From: JADGGM01 sp027307005
Lineage (GTDB): Bacteria; Gemmatimonadota; Gemmatimonadetes; Gemmatimonadales; Gemmatimonadaceae
Length of the DNA: 64,000 bases
NCBI GenBank assembly: GCA_035455745.1
Contig: DATIEP010000055.1
Location: forward strand, 248,001 to 312,000
Direction of reading: 5' to 3'
The notes below the pieces were generated by a model that searched no databases, was not told the DNA's origin, and saw only the letters and a list, made by a program, of their open reading frames with translations. Of this stretch, positions 17,206-25,907 are shown one piece after another (position 1 is the first letter of the stretch; each line of letters begins with the position of its first letter). The position numbers and the translations under genes were made by a program.

Positions 17206-17943
17206 CTAGAGCACGGTGAGCGAGTCTGACTCGGCCGACAGCGCGTCGAGATACTGCTGCATCTCGCGCGCCCGCTTCTCGCCTTCACGCTTGGCTGCGT
17301 CGCTCTGGAGCAGCTTGGGCATCTCCGTCATCTGCTGCTTGATGACCGCCACCGCATGCGGCAGGTCCGGCGTGAACTTCTCGCGCGTGGTGAGCGAGAG
17401 GATGCGCGCCACGTCGATCGCCCCCATGAAGTCGAGGATGTCCGCATCGCGAAACAGCACCGCCACCCGGAGCGTGTCGGGCGGACGGTAGTACTGATGG
17501 TGGTCGATGATCTCTTTCACCAGCGCCGACTTCTGCATCGGGAACCCCGCGTCGCGAAGGATGCTGTCGACGAGTTGGATCGAGCGGTCGCCATGGTCCA
17601 CGCCGGGCACGGCATACGGCGGGATACCGCCCATGTCGTGCAGGTACGCGGCGGCGTAGAGCGCGTCGTCGTCCACCGTTAGGCCCTCGGCCCTGGCGAG
17701 CTGCAGGGTCATCTCGTAGTCGCGGCGGCCGTGCGCCGGCCCCCACGCCGTGTGCTGGAGGTGCGCCTCGGCAAAGGCGCGCACCTTGGCGCGCCACGGC
17801 GCCTCCGCCGTCGTGTCGGCCGGTGCCCGCCTAACGGCGGCTGCAGGCCCGGACGCCGGTCGAGCGCCCGCCAGAACCGCCCCGGCCGCGAGCAGGACGG
17901 CTGCCGTGAGGAAACCGCGACGACGCCTGCCAAGGTCACGCAT
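17206..17943 (-). CDS. Exported HD-domain hydrolase-like protein
   Basis: 245 residues from the ATG at 17943, which overlaps the stop of the upstream gene by eight bases; the frame is open further but that part is shadow sequence. A twin-Arg-like basic start (RRRRGF) and hydrophobic segment suggest export or anchoring. The HD phosphohydrolase core shows H in HTAWGPAHGRRDY, the HD pair in AAAYLHDMGG, IIDHHQYY, and the late D in FRDADILDFMGAIDVARIL. HD enzymes cleave phosphate esters of nucleotides or related compounds; the substrate here is unknown. Cotranscribed with the small membrane protein upstream. Confidence 0.85.
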   Translation of the reverse strand: MRDLGRRRRGFLTAAVLLAAGAVLAGARPASGPAAAVRRAPADTTAEAPWRAKVRAFAEAHLQHTAWGPAHGRRDYEMTLQLARAEGLTVDDDALYAAAYLHDMGGIPPYAVPGVDHGDRSIQLVDSILRDAGFPMQKSALVKEIIDHHQYYRPPDTLRVAVLFRDADILDFMGAIDVARILSLTTREKFTPDLPHAVAVIKQQMTEMPKLLQSDAAKREGEKRAREMQQYLDALSAESDSLTVL

Positions 17944-18349
17944 GGGGAGCTCGCGAGTGAACGTGAGTGGTCTGCGCGGCGTCCGGCGCTGCGGGCCGCG
18001 GAAGGGCATCGGGATCGGCCCCGCCTAACGCAGCGGGCGCGCCGCCCGGACGCCGGCGCGTGAACAGCCAGAGCGCATAGAGCGCGAGCGGCGGAACGCC
18101 GATCCACAGCGCCATGTGCCCCAGCGAGGCGGTCGCCTCGTACGCCACCCGTCCGGACGTCGTGACGGTGAGCTTCAACACCGTGTTAGCCATCGACACC
18201 GACACGTTGGCGGTGTCTTTCAGAGCGCTCGCCGCCCGGCTGATCGCCAGGATCGTCGGCGTCAACGTGGCGGCGGCCAGTCCGATCCAATAGACGACCC
18301 ACGCCGTTACCACGTGCGCGGGACGCCACCGTGCCAAGAACGCCTTCAT
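17936..18349 (-). CDS. Small membrane protein, unknown
   Basis: 137 residues from the ATG at 18349 (GGAGG five bases upstream). Two membrane helices are clear: VVTAWVVYWIGLAAATLTPTI and LGHMALWIGVPPLALYALWLF, joined by a polar loop of about 55 residues with TVLKLTVTTSGRVAYEAT. The tail is Ala/Pro/His-rich. No family recognised. It shares its upstream region with the divergent export operon, so the palindrome at 18385-18396 could affect both. Confidence 0.7.
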   Translation of the reverse strand: MKAFLARWRPAHVVTAWVVYWIGLAAATLTPTILAISRAASALKDTANVSVSMANTVLKLTVTTSGRVAYEATASLGHMALWIGVPPLALYALWLFTRRRPGGAPAALGGADPDALPRPAAPDAAQTTHVHSRAPHA

Positions 18350-18375
18350 GACCGCCTCCGCCGAAGACACGCCCC

Positions 18376-18404
18376 TTGAGATTCAAACGACCGTTTAATA
18401 CAAT
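18376..18404 (+). promoter_or_regulatory. Sigma-70-like promoter of the export operon
   Basis: TTGAGA (18376-18381) and TACAAT (18399-18404) are separated by exactly 17 bases, a strong match to the housekeeping -35/-10 pattern and conspicuous in this GC-rich sequence. The expected transcript start is near 18411, about 50 bases before the HlyD-type gene at 18463. Confidence 0.7.
18385..18396. promoter_or_regulatory. Palindrome in the promoter spacer, likely TetR operator
   Basis: AAACGACCGTTT is a 5-2-5 inverted repeat lying wholly between the -35 and -10 elements. A larger ATTCAAAC/GTTTGAAT repeat (18381-18388 and 18405-18412) brackets it. TetR-family repressors commonly bind short palindromes in this position, and the operon ends with a TetR gene, so autoregulation is the simple reading. 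No binding data. Confidence 0.6.
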
Positions 18405-18462
18405 TGTTTGAATTCGCTGTCCGGCCGCACTCGCACTTGCCGGTCTGGAGCCCCACACCGCC

Positions 18463-19524
18463 ATGACTCGAAAGCAGCTGGCCGCCGGAGGAGGCGCCGC
18501 CCTCCTCGCCGCCATCGCCATCATCTATTTCGTCACCCGCCCGCCTACATCGCTCGTGCTCACCGGCGTCGTCACCACCAACGACGTCATCGTGAGCCCG
18601 CAGGTGGGCGGCCAAATCGACAAACTCCTCGTGGCCGAAGGCGACTCGGTCACGCAGAACCAGCTCCTGGCCGTCCTCGCGCCCGCCGAGCTCGCCGCCG
18701 ATCAGAACTACTACGCGCAGAACGCGCAAGCGATGGCGTCGCAGGTCAAGCAGAGCGCCGCCGATCTCAAATATCAAAAAACGCAGGCCGACCAACAGCT
18801 GCGCCAGAGCGAAGCGACGCTCGCCGCGGCGATCGCACAAGCCACCATGGACTCTGCGACCATGGTGAACGCGAAGCAAGTCTACGATCGCTACGGTCCA
18901 TTGCTCAACGCCGGCGCCGTGTCGTCACAGCAGGTCGACTCCGCTCGGACAGGATACACCGTCGCGCTCTCGCGGTTCGAGGCGTCGTCCCGGCAAGTGG
19001 AAGCGCAGCGTGCCGCCGTGGCGCTCGCACGCGCAGCCGAGGACCAGGTTGCGGCCAAACGCAGCGCGCTCGCGGGAGCGCGACAGGCGCACGCCGCGGC
19101 CCAAGCACAAACGCGCAAAGCCGACGTGCGCCTCGCCTACACCGAGTTGCGCGCGCCGATTGCCGGAATCGTCGATGTCCGCGCCGCGCGCGCGGGCGAA
19201 TACGTCAACGCCGGCCAGCCGGTGGTCACGCTCATCAATCCGGACAGCCTGTGGGTGCGCGCCGACATCGAAGAGACGTACATCGACCGCGTCCGGTTAG
19301 GCGATCACCTCACCGTGCGCCTTCCGTCCGGGCAGGAGCGCCAGGGCACGGTGTTCTTCCGCGGCGTGGACGCCGATTTTGCCACGCAGCGGGACGTGAG
19401 CCGCACCAAGCGGGACATCAAGACGTTCGAAATCCGGCTGCGCATCGACAACCATGACCGTGCCCTCGCCGACGGCATGACGGCCTACGTCATCTTCCCG
19501 CTCGCCCAACGGCATTCGTCGTGA
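18463..19524 (+). CDS. HlyD/YbhG-type membrane fusion protein
   Basis: 353 residues. One N-terminal membrane helix (GGGAALLAAIAIIYFVT) anchors it in the inner membrane. A lipoyl half-motif follows (VSPQVGGQIDKLLVAEGDSV), then a long Ala/Gln-rich coiled coil (about 75-215), the second lipoyl half (LRAPIAGIVDVRAARAGEYV) and a beta-barrel end. It acts as the periplasmic adaptor of the ABC pair encoded next. The operon order (adaptor, ATPase, permease, TetR regulator) matches the E. coli ybhG-ybhF-ybhS/R and cecR set. The stop overlaps the ATPase start. Confidence 0.92.
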   Translation: MTRKQLAAGGGAALLAAIAIIYFVTRPPTSLVLTGVVTTNDVIVSPQVGGQIDKLLVAEGDSVTQNQLLAVLAPAELAADQNYYAQNAQAMASQVKQSAADLKYQKTQADQQLRQSEATLAAAIAQATMDSATMVNAKQVYDRYGPLLNAGAVSSQQVDSARTGYTVALSRFEASSRQVEAQRAAVALARAAEDQVAAKRSALAGARQAHAAAQAQTRKADVRLAYTELRAPIAGIVDVRAARAGEYVNAGQPVVTLINPDSLWVRADIEETYIDRVRLGDHLTVRLPSGQERQGTVFFRGVDADFATQRDVSRTKRDIKTFEIRLRIDNHDRALADGMTAYVIFPLAQRHSS

Positions 19525-20510
19525 CGATCGCGATCGACGTTCGCGACATCGTGAAGCGCTTCGGCGATTTCACGGCGGTCGACGGCATCTCCTTCGCCGT
19601 CGAAGACGGAGAGACGTTCGGTCTCCTCGGCCCCAACGGCGCCGGGAAGTCGACGCTCATTCGCATGCTGACCACGCTGCTCCTGCCCACATCGGGCAGC
19701 GCGCTCGTCGCCGGATACGACATCGTCAAAGATGCCGATAGCGTGCGTCGCGCCATTGGTGTGATTCCGCAGGCGCTGACGAGCGACCTCGATCTCACCG
19801 CCGAAGAGAACCTGTTGATCTTCGCCAAGCTGTACGGCGTGCCGCGCGAGCGGCGCAAGGCGCTCATCGCGGACTTGCTCGCCGCGGTGGAGCTCAGCCA
19901 GTGGGCGGACAAGCCGGTGAAGAATCTGTCCGGCGGCATGCGGCGCCGCGTGGAGATCGCGCGAGGATTGGTGCACGAGCCGCGCATTCTCTTCCTCGAC
20001 GAGCCGACGACGGGCCTGGACCCCGTGTCGCGCACCTCGGTGTGGGAGATGCTGCGCGCGATCAAGGCCGACCGCCGCCTCACGGTGCTGCTCACGACGC
20101 ACTACATGGACGAAGCGGACAAGCTGTGCGACCGCATCGCGATCATCGACCACGGCAAGCTCATGGCCCTCGACTCGCCGATGAAGCTCAAAGCGGCGAT
20201 CCCCGGCGAGAACACGCTCGAGGCGAGCTTCGCCGGCGCGCCGGCCGATTGGCGCGACCAGTTAGGCGCGCTCCCGGGCGTGGTGCGGGTCGAGGGGGAG
20301 CCGCCGGTGTTCCGCCTCGTGTCCACCAGCGGGCCGGCGACGACCAACGCGCTCATGTCGGCGGCCGCGCGCGCGGGCGTCACGATCGGCTCGCTGTCGG
20401 TGCAGAGCACGTCGCTCGACGACGTGTTCGTGCACTACACCGGCCATCAGCTGCGGGACGCGCTCCAGGAACCCGCGCCGACCGACAGCCGCTTCATGAT
20501 GAGGCGTTAG
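19521..20510 (+). CDS. ABC-2 type transporter ATPase (YbhF-like)
   Basis: 329 residues, GTG start overlapping the adaptor stop by four bases. Walker A GPNGAGKST at about 37-45, signature LSGGMRRRVEIARGL at about 136, Walker B and D-loop LFLDEPTTGLDP at about 157, and switch His in LTTHYMDEAD. The C-terminal 90 residues form the usual DrrA-like tail. It has a single nucleotide-binding domain, whereas E. coli YbhF has two, so it probably works as a dimer with the next permease. The stop TAG lies in a GTTAGGC motif. Confidence 0.95.
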   Translation: MTIAIDVRDIVKRFGDFTAVDGISFAVEDGETFGLLGPNGAGKSTLIRMLTTLLLPTSGSALVAGYDIVKDADSVRRAIGVIPQALTSDLDLTAEENLLIFAKLYGVPRERRKALIADLLAAVELSQWADKPVKNLSGGMRRRVEIARGLVHEPRILFLDEPTTGLDPVSRTSVWEMLRAIKADRRLTVLLTTHYMDEADKLCDRIAIIDHGKLMALDSPMKLKAAIPGENTLEASFAGAPADWRDQLGALPGVVRVEGEPPVFRLVSTSGPATTNALMSAAARAGVTIGSLSVQSTSLDDVFVHYTGHQLRDALQEPAPTDSRFMMRR

Positions 20511-20514
20511 GCAG

Positions 20515-21633
20515 ATGCAGCGCACCTGGGCCATCATCGAGCGCGATCTGCGGCGCTTCCGCCGCAGCCCGGCGCTCATCATCATGTCGCTGTTCATGCC
20601 GGTGGTGCAGCTCGTCGTGCTGGGCTACGCGTTCGGCGGCAACGTCAAACACCTCAAGGTCGCCCTGGTGGACGAAGACGGCGGCGTGCCGGCCGTGCGG
20701 CTCCACGCGCTGGCCAACGCCGTTGCCGAAAACGCACAGACGTTCGAGACCATCCCGTACAGCGACCGCGGACAGGCGCTCGACGCCCTCCGCAACGGTC
20801 GCGTGAACGGCGTGCTCACCATTCCGCCCGGATTTTCGCGGCGCGTGTTGTCACGCGACGACCCGCGCGTCGCGTTGATCGAAGACAACACCGACAATTT
20901 CGTGACGGCCGCGCTCTCGGGCACGCTCAGCGGTCTGTTAGGCGCGTACAATCGGCCCCCGGCGACGTCTGATCGCATCTCGCAGGACCCGACGCTCGAA
21001 ACCGTCGAGCTCTACCCGTACGTGCCGTACATCCAGTACCTGCTGCCGGGCTCGATCGTGATGTCGATCTTCATGATGGTGATGATCGGCGGCGGGATCA
21101 TCTACATCGATGACAAGGCGCGCGGGCTGCACGAGGGCTATCTCGTCACGCCCATCACCCGCCTCGAGCTCATCTTCGGGTTCAACATCGCGGGCGCGAT
21201 CAAGGCGATCATCGCCGGTTCCGTGCTCATGACCATCGGTTCGCTCATCGCCGGCATCCCGGATCCGTTCGCGCCCGTGCGGCTCATCCGCCTGTTCGTC
21301 GTGATTGCCGTCGCTTCGGTGGCGCTCGTGAGCATGATGTTCCTGCTCATGGTGCGCATGAACGATCCGCTCCTGCCGCGCGCGTTGTTCGGCGTGCTGA
21401 ATACGCTGCTCTGGTTCCCGAGCGGCGCGATCTATCCGCAGCAGGCCTTCCCGAAATGGATGCGCGTCCTCGCCACGGTGGATCCGTTCACCTACGCGGT
21501 GCACGCGCTCAAGAGTTTGCTGCTCAAGAACACCGGCTTCTCGGCGATCTGGTTCGATCTGCTGTATCTCGCGGTGTTCTCGGTGCTGACCATGATCGCG
21601 GCCACCCTGCTCTTCAAGCGGACGCTGTCGTGA
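20515..21633 (+). CDS. ABC-2 type permease (YbhS/YbhR-like)
   Basis: 372 residues. A first membrane helix (ALIIMSLFMPVVQLVVLGYAF) is followed by a periplasmic domain of about 150 residues and then five helices (starting near IMSIFMMVMIGGGII), the standard ABC-2 permease topology. The start is four bases after the ATPase stop. Only one permease is present where E. coli has two, consistent with a homodimer. Likely exports small toxic or lipophilic compounds; the substrate is not known. Confidence 0.92.
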   Translation: MQRTWAIIERDLRRFRRSPALIIMSLFMPVVQLVVLGYAFGGNVKHLKVALVDEDGGVPAVRLHALANAVAENAQTFETIPYSDRGQALDALRNGRVNGVLTIPPGFSRRVLSRDDPRVALIEDNTDNFVTAALSGTLSGLLGAYNRPPATSDRISQDPTLETVELYPYVPYIQYLLPGSIVMSIFMMVMIGGGIIYIDDKARGLHEGYLVTPITRLELIFGFNIAGAIKAIIAGSVLMTIGSLIAGIPDPFAPVRLIRLFVVIAVASVALVSMMFLLMVRMNDPLLPRALFGVLNTLLWFPSGAIYPQQAFPKWMRVLATVDPFTYAVHALKSLLLKNTGFSAIWFDLLYLAVFSVLTMIAATLLFKRTLS

Positions 21634-22289
21634 GCACGCGCACCGCGCCGCCTCACACACGCCGGCGGGACGCGGCCACTCGCGACCGGCTGCTCGCCGC
21701 GGCCACACGCCTGTTCGCTCAACACGGATTCGGCGCCGTGAGCGTGCGCGACATCGCGCACGCCGCACGCGCGAACGTCGCCGCGGTGAACTACCATTTC
21801 GACGGCAAGCTCGGCCTCTATCGCGCCGTCGTGCGCTCGGCCGTGGCGGCGATGCGCGCCGGCGACGACGCGTTCCTCACCGCGGCGCGTGACGCCTCGC
21901 CCGAGGAGCAGTTGCGGACGTACATCACGGGCTATCTGCCTCGCATCGCGTCCACCGACGATCGCACCGCGTGGATCCACGATCTCATGCGGCACGAAAT
22001 GTCCGAGCCCACGCCGCTCGCCCCGTGGATCGCGGAGCACGGCATTTTGCCGCGGATCGAGTATCTCGCCGGCGTGGTGGCGAAGCTGCTCGACTGCAAG
22101 CCTAACGACAGACGCGTGGCCCGCTGCGTGATCAGCGTGCAGGCCCAGTGCCTGTTCTACCGGCCTGACCGGTTCCGGGCAGCGGCGTTCAAGGGCTGGC
22201 CCCTATCCGATGCGGAGCTCGCGGCTGTGGCGGAGCACATCGTCGAGTTTTCGCTCGCCGGCATCGCGCGAATCGCAACGCAGCGTTAG
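21630..22289 (+). CDS. TetR family regulator, CecR-like
   Basis: 219 residues starting at a GTG that overlaps the permease stop (GTGA). The N-terminal HTH is typical (FAQHGFGAVSVRDIAHAARANVAAVNYHF, quoted in two parts: FAQHGFGAVSVRDIAHAA then NVAAVNYHF). The C-terminal ligand domain (WIHDLMRHEMSEPTPLAP) resembles the CecR/DUF1956 group. As last gene of the export operon it most likely represses its own promoter at 18376-18404 and is released by an exported compound. Its TAG stop and the TAA stop of the convergent M24 gene share the same TTAG. Confidence 0.9.
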   Translation: MSTRTAPPHTRRRDAATRDRLLAAATRLFAQHGFGAVSVRDIAHAARANVAAVNYHFDGKLGLYRAVVRSAVAAMRAGDDAFLTAARDASPEEQLRTYITGYLPRIASTDDRTAWIHDLMRHEMSEPTPLAPWIAEHGILPRIEYLAGVVAKLLDCKPNDRRVARCVISVQAQCLFYRPDRFRAAAFKGWPLSDAELAAVAEHIVEFSLAGIARIATQR

Positions 22290-23761
22290 GGATCGAGCGT
22301 GGCGGCGGCCGGCCGCTTCTTCATCAGGGCTTCCACCTCGGCGATCTCGCGCGGCACGCCGCTCGAGATGCGCTCGAGCCCGGTCGCCGTCACGACGTAG
22401 TCGTCTTCGATCCGCACGCCGATGTTCTGATAGCGTTCCACCGCCGGCCTAACGCGCGCGATGAACGCGCGGTTGCGCGGCGTGTCGGGCAGCGCGTCGA
22501 GCGTCCGCGTGGAGATGTAGATGCCCGGTTCGATGGTGAACGCGTCGCCCACCTTGTACGTCCCGTCGCCGTAGTAGAATTGCGCCGGATCGTGGACGGC
22601 AAGACCGAGTCCGTGGCTGATGCCGTGAATCATCCAGATGCCGGCCTGTGAGCACGCGCGCGGAACCTTCGCACAGTCGGCGCCTCCCGGCGGATCCAAC
22701 TGCGCGTTGACGCTGTCGATGAGGCCGAGCGTGGCGAGCCCCCGCGCGCGCACCGCAACCGACGAATCTTGCGCCGCTTGCGCGCTCGCACCCGGTTTCG
22801 CCACGCGCTCGGCGGCCGCCTGCGCATCGCGCACCAGCTGATAGATCCTGCGTTGCGCCGGCGTGAACACACCGTTCACCGGAAGCGTGCGTGTAATGTC
22901 CGCCGCGTACCCCTCGTACTGCGTGGCCGCATCGATCACCACGACGTCGCCGGGCCGAGCGACCGACGTGTCCTGCATGTAGTGCAACTGTGTGCTGTTG
23001 AGTCCCGCCCCGACGATGGACCCGTACGCCGGGCGGTCGCCGCCTAACCGCTTGAACGTGTACTCGGCGACGGCCTGCCATTCGTATTCGTGGTGCGGCT
23101 CCGGCGACCGCATGATCGCGCGATGGCCCGCCGCGCTGATCGCCGCCGCCTTACGGAGCAGTGCCATCTCCGCCGGCGACTTGCGCGCGCGGAGCTGGTC
23201 GACAATCGGCTCCGCATCCTTCACCGTCAGCGACGAATGCGCAGCGGCGAACGACTTCATGAACTGCTGCCCGCGCGTGAGGCTGTCCTGGGCGGCGAAA
23301 TCGTCGTCGGCGACGTCGCGGATCGCATACACGGGAAGTCCGGTCGCGGCGAGCGAATCCATCACCGATGGGAGCGCGGCGAGCGGCCTCGCCGTTAGGC
23401 CGCCCTCGCGCGCGATCGTCGCCGAATCGGGCCGAAACCCGTAGTAGAACGCCAAGCGCGCGCTCACGGGCGTCGTGAAGAGCGTGGTCGTTTGCCGTCC
23501 CTCCCGGATCACCATCACGAACGCGGCATCCGGCTGCTGGAACCCCGTGAGGTAGCGGAAGGATGCAAGCTGATAAAACGGCCCGAAATCCGTGACCGGC
23601 GTGCGCGCGCCGAAGGCGATGACGATGCCGCTGTCGAGCCGCGCCGCGAGCGAATCGCGCCGCGCGGCGTACTCGTGCTGCGTGATCTGCGCGGACGCGG
23701 GGACGGCGGCCGGCAACGCCACCGCGAGCGCGACCGCACAACGTTGGGCGAAACGCATCAT
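22286..23761 (-). CDS. Exported Xaa-Pro aminopeptidase (M24B)
   Basis: 491 residues from the first ATG of a Met-Met pair at 23761; the frame is open to 23818. Signal peptide cleaved near ASA-QI. An N-terminal creatinase-like domain precedes the pita-bread fold. Metal ligands are visible: Asp in VVIDAATQYEGYAADITRT (two Asp), His in HGISHGLGLAVHD, Glu in FTIEPGIYIS and Glu in GVRIEDDYVVT. It removes N-terminal residues before proline. An exported form fits the peptide-scavenging theme. It overlaps the convergent TetR gene by four bases at the stops. Confidence 0.95.
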   Translation of the reverse strand: MMRFAQRCAVALAVALPAAVPASAQITQHEYAARRDSLAARLDSGIVIAFGARTPVTDFGPFYQLASFRYLTGFQQPDAAFVMVIREGRQTTTLFTTPVSARLAFYYGFRPDSATIAREGGLTARPLAALPSVMDSLAATGLPVYAIRDVADDDFAAQDSLTRGQQFMKSFAAAHSSLTVKDAEPIVDQLRARKSPAEMALLRKAAAISAAGHRAIMRSPEPHHEYEWQAVAEYTFKRLGGDRPAYGSIVGAGLNSTQLHYMQDTSVARPGDVVVIDAATQYEGYAADITRTLPVNGVFTPAQRRIYQLVRDAQAAAERVAKPGASAQAAQDSSVAVRARGLATLGLIDSVNAQLDPPGGADCAKVPRACSQAGIWMIHGISHGLGLAVHDPAQFYYGDGTYKVGDAFTIEPGIYISTRTLDALPDTPRNRAFIARVRPAVERYQNIGVRIEDDYVVTATGLERISSGVPREIAEVEALMKKRPAAATLDP

Positions 23762-23872
23762 GGGACGCACGTATTCCTCGACGAAAAAGTCGGTCTGTCC
23801 GCGAGCAACGGCCGGCAAGTGGTCAGGACTATAGCGCGGCGCCGGACAAGCGGTAATCCCCGCGACGAACGT

Positions 23873-24376
23873 TCAATACCGATAGATCAGCGCTGGTCCG
23901 CCGAAGAATTCCATCTCGCCGTCTAACGTGGCGCCGAGGGATTGCGCGACGCGAATCGAGCCCGCGTTTGCCGGCCGAATCACGCTGATGATGCTCGTGC
24001 GCCCCAGAACCTCGCGCGCGAACGCGAGCGCCGCCGCGGCGCCTTCCCGCGCGTAGCCGCGCCCCCAATATGATCTGCCGAGCGTGTACGCGATCTCGAA
24101 GCCCGGCCACCCTTCGGGCTGCTGGCAGCCGATCCGTCCGATGAGCGCACCGGTCGCTCGCTCCTCCACCGCCCACAGTCCGTAGCCGAACAACATCCAA
24201 TGACCGAGGATGACGGCCATCTGCCGCCACGCTTCCTCGCGCGACAATGCGTGTCCGTCGCCGAGGTGCTTCGTCACCTCGGGATCGCCGACGATCGGCG
24301 CATACTGGTCGAGGTCGCGTTGCTCGAACGCGCGCAGAATGAGACGGTCGGTCGTGAGCGTGGGAATCGTGATCAT
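23873..24376 (-). CDS. GNAT acetyltransferase (RimJ/RimL type)
   Basis: 167 residues from the ATG at 24376. The opening ITIPTLTTDRLILRAFEQRD and the acetyl-CoA loop SYWGRGYAREGAAAAL are typical of the RimJ/RimL/YdaF subgroup, followed by VIRPANAGSIRVAQSLG. These enzymes acetylate N-termini or small amines; the substrate cannot be assigned. Divergent from the POT transporter with 86 bases between them. Confidence 0.9.
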   Translation of the reverse strand: MITIPTLTTDRLILRAFEQRDLDQYAPIVGDPEVTKHLGDGHALSREEAWRQMAVILGHWMLFGYGLWAVEERATGALIGRIGCQQPEGWPGFEIAYTLGRSYWGRGYAREGAAAALAFAREVLGRTSIISVIRPANAGSIRVAQSLGATLDGEMEFFGGPALIYRY

Positions 24377-24462
24377 GTGCTTGCCCTTGGACGGTCGCGG
24401 GATGAGAATGGTGTCGTGAGTCCGAGTGCCGCCCGCCAGCATCTCCTGTCCCCGGAGTCCTC

Positions 24463-25872
24463 ATGACGACAACGAGCCGCGAGAGCGGAGCCTCCCCGTT
24501 TACCGATGTGCCGCCGGGCGACTCCGTCGATGGCGGTACCAGCCACGGGTTCTTCGGGCATCCGCGCGGTTTGTCGACGCTGTTCTTCACGGAGATGTGG
24601 GAGCGCTTCAGCTATTACGGGATGCGCGCGTTTTTGATCCTGTACATGGTGCACGCGCTCGGCTTCAACGACAAGCATGCCGGCTCGGTGTACGGCACGT
24701 ACACCGCGAGCGCGTGGGCGGCGGCGATCGTCGGCGGCATCATCGCTGATCGTTGGCTCGGACAATATCGAAGTGTGCTCTATGGCGGAATCATCATCGC
24801 GCTCGGTCACTTCACGCTGGCGTTTCACGCGCTGTCGTTCTTCTACGCCGGGCTGGCGCTCATTGTCATCGGCACGGGGCTGCTCAAGCCCAACGTGAGC
24901 GGAATCGTCGGCTCGTTGTACGAGCCCAACGACGCGCGCCGCGACGCCGGCTTCTCGATTTTCTACATGGGCATCAACCTCGGCGCCTTCATCGGGCCGC
25001 TGATCGCCGGATATCTCGCGCAGAAGGTCGACTGGCACCTCGGCTTCGCCTGCGCGGGGATCGGGATGACGTTCGGTGTCGTGCAATACGTTCTCGGACG
25101 AGACCGGCTCAAGCCCGCCGTGGAACGACTCGAGCGCCAGCGCCGCGAGTCGCATGCGGCCGCGCGCGAGCGAAAGCAGACGGACGTCGACGCGCGCCCA
25201 ACGGAGCCGATGTTCTGGGGATTCACCAAAGTCGAATGGAAGCGTCTCGCCGCGATGGGTGTGTTCTTCGTGTTCGCGGCCGTATTCTGGGGCGCGTACG
25301 AGCAGGCCGGCTCGACGCTGAACCTGTTCGGCGACCGGTACAGCAACACGACGATCCTCGGGTTCACGTTTCCGTCGAGCTGGTTCGTGTCGGTGCAGGC
25401 GATGTTCGTGATCATTCTGGCGCCGGCATTCGCGTGGCTCTGGATCAAGCTCGGGCGGCTCGAGCCATCGACGCCGACGAAATTCGCCATCGGCCTGCTC
25501 TTTACGGGATGCTCGTTTCTGCTCCTCATGATTCCGGCGCGCCACCTGCAGGCGTCGCCGGGCATCCGGGTGAGTCCGTTCTGGCTGATCGGCTGCTACT
25601 TCATCCAGGAGTTAGGCGAGCTGTCGTTGTCGCCGGTGGGGCTCTCCGTGTTCACGAAGTTGTCGCCGGTCAAGATCGTCGGGCTCATGCTCGGCGTGTG
25701 GTTCCTTGCAGATTCTGTAGGAAACAAGATCGCCGGGTACGCAGCCGGTTTCATCTCGTCGGCGCCGCTCCCCGACCTCTTCGGCACCGTGGCGGCGGTG
25801 TGCCTCATCGCATCGTTCATTGCGTTCCTGATGATCAAGCCCGTCAAGTCGCTCATGGGCGGCATACACTAA
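24463..25872 (+). CDS. POT/PTR2 family proton-dependent peptide transporter
   Basis: 469 residues with GGAG before the ATG. The proton-coupling motif EMWERFSYYG (E-x-x-E-R-F-x-Y-Y-G) lies at the first helix (about 45-54), and GTGLLKPNVSGIVGSLY with FSIFYMGINLGAF is the second PTR2 signature. About 12-14 helices with a charged loop of about 40 residues in the middle (LERQRRESHAAARERKQ). It imports di- and tripeptides with protons, supplying the cell with products of the secreted peptidases in this window. Confidence 0.95.
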   Translation: MTTTSRESGASPFTDVPPGDSVDGGTSHGFFGHPRGLSTLFFTEMWERFSYYGMRAFLILYMVHALGFNDKHAGSVYGTYTASAWAAAIVGGIIADRWLGQYRSVLYGGIIIALGHFTLAFHALSFFYAGLALIVIGTGLLKPNVSGIVGSLYEPNDARRDAGFSIFYMGINLGAFIGPLIAGYLAQKVDWHLGFACAGIGMTFGVVQYVLGRDRLKPAVERLERQRRESHAAARERKQTDVDARPTEPMFWGFTKVEWKRLAAMGVFFVFAAVFWGAYEQAGSTLNLFGDRYSNTTILGFTFPSSWFVSVQAMFVIILAPAFAWLWIKLGRLEPSTPTKFAIGLLFTGCSFLLLMIPARHLQASPGIRVSPFWLIGCYFIQELGELSLSPVGLSVFTKLSPVKIVGLMLGVWFLADSVGNKIAGYAAGFISSAPLPDLFGTVAAVCLIASFIAFLMIKPVKSLMGGIH

Positions 25873-25907
25873 CGGGCGCTCCGCGAGAACCGCCGATGCG
25901 CCACGGG

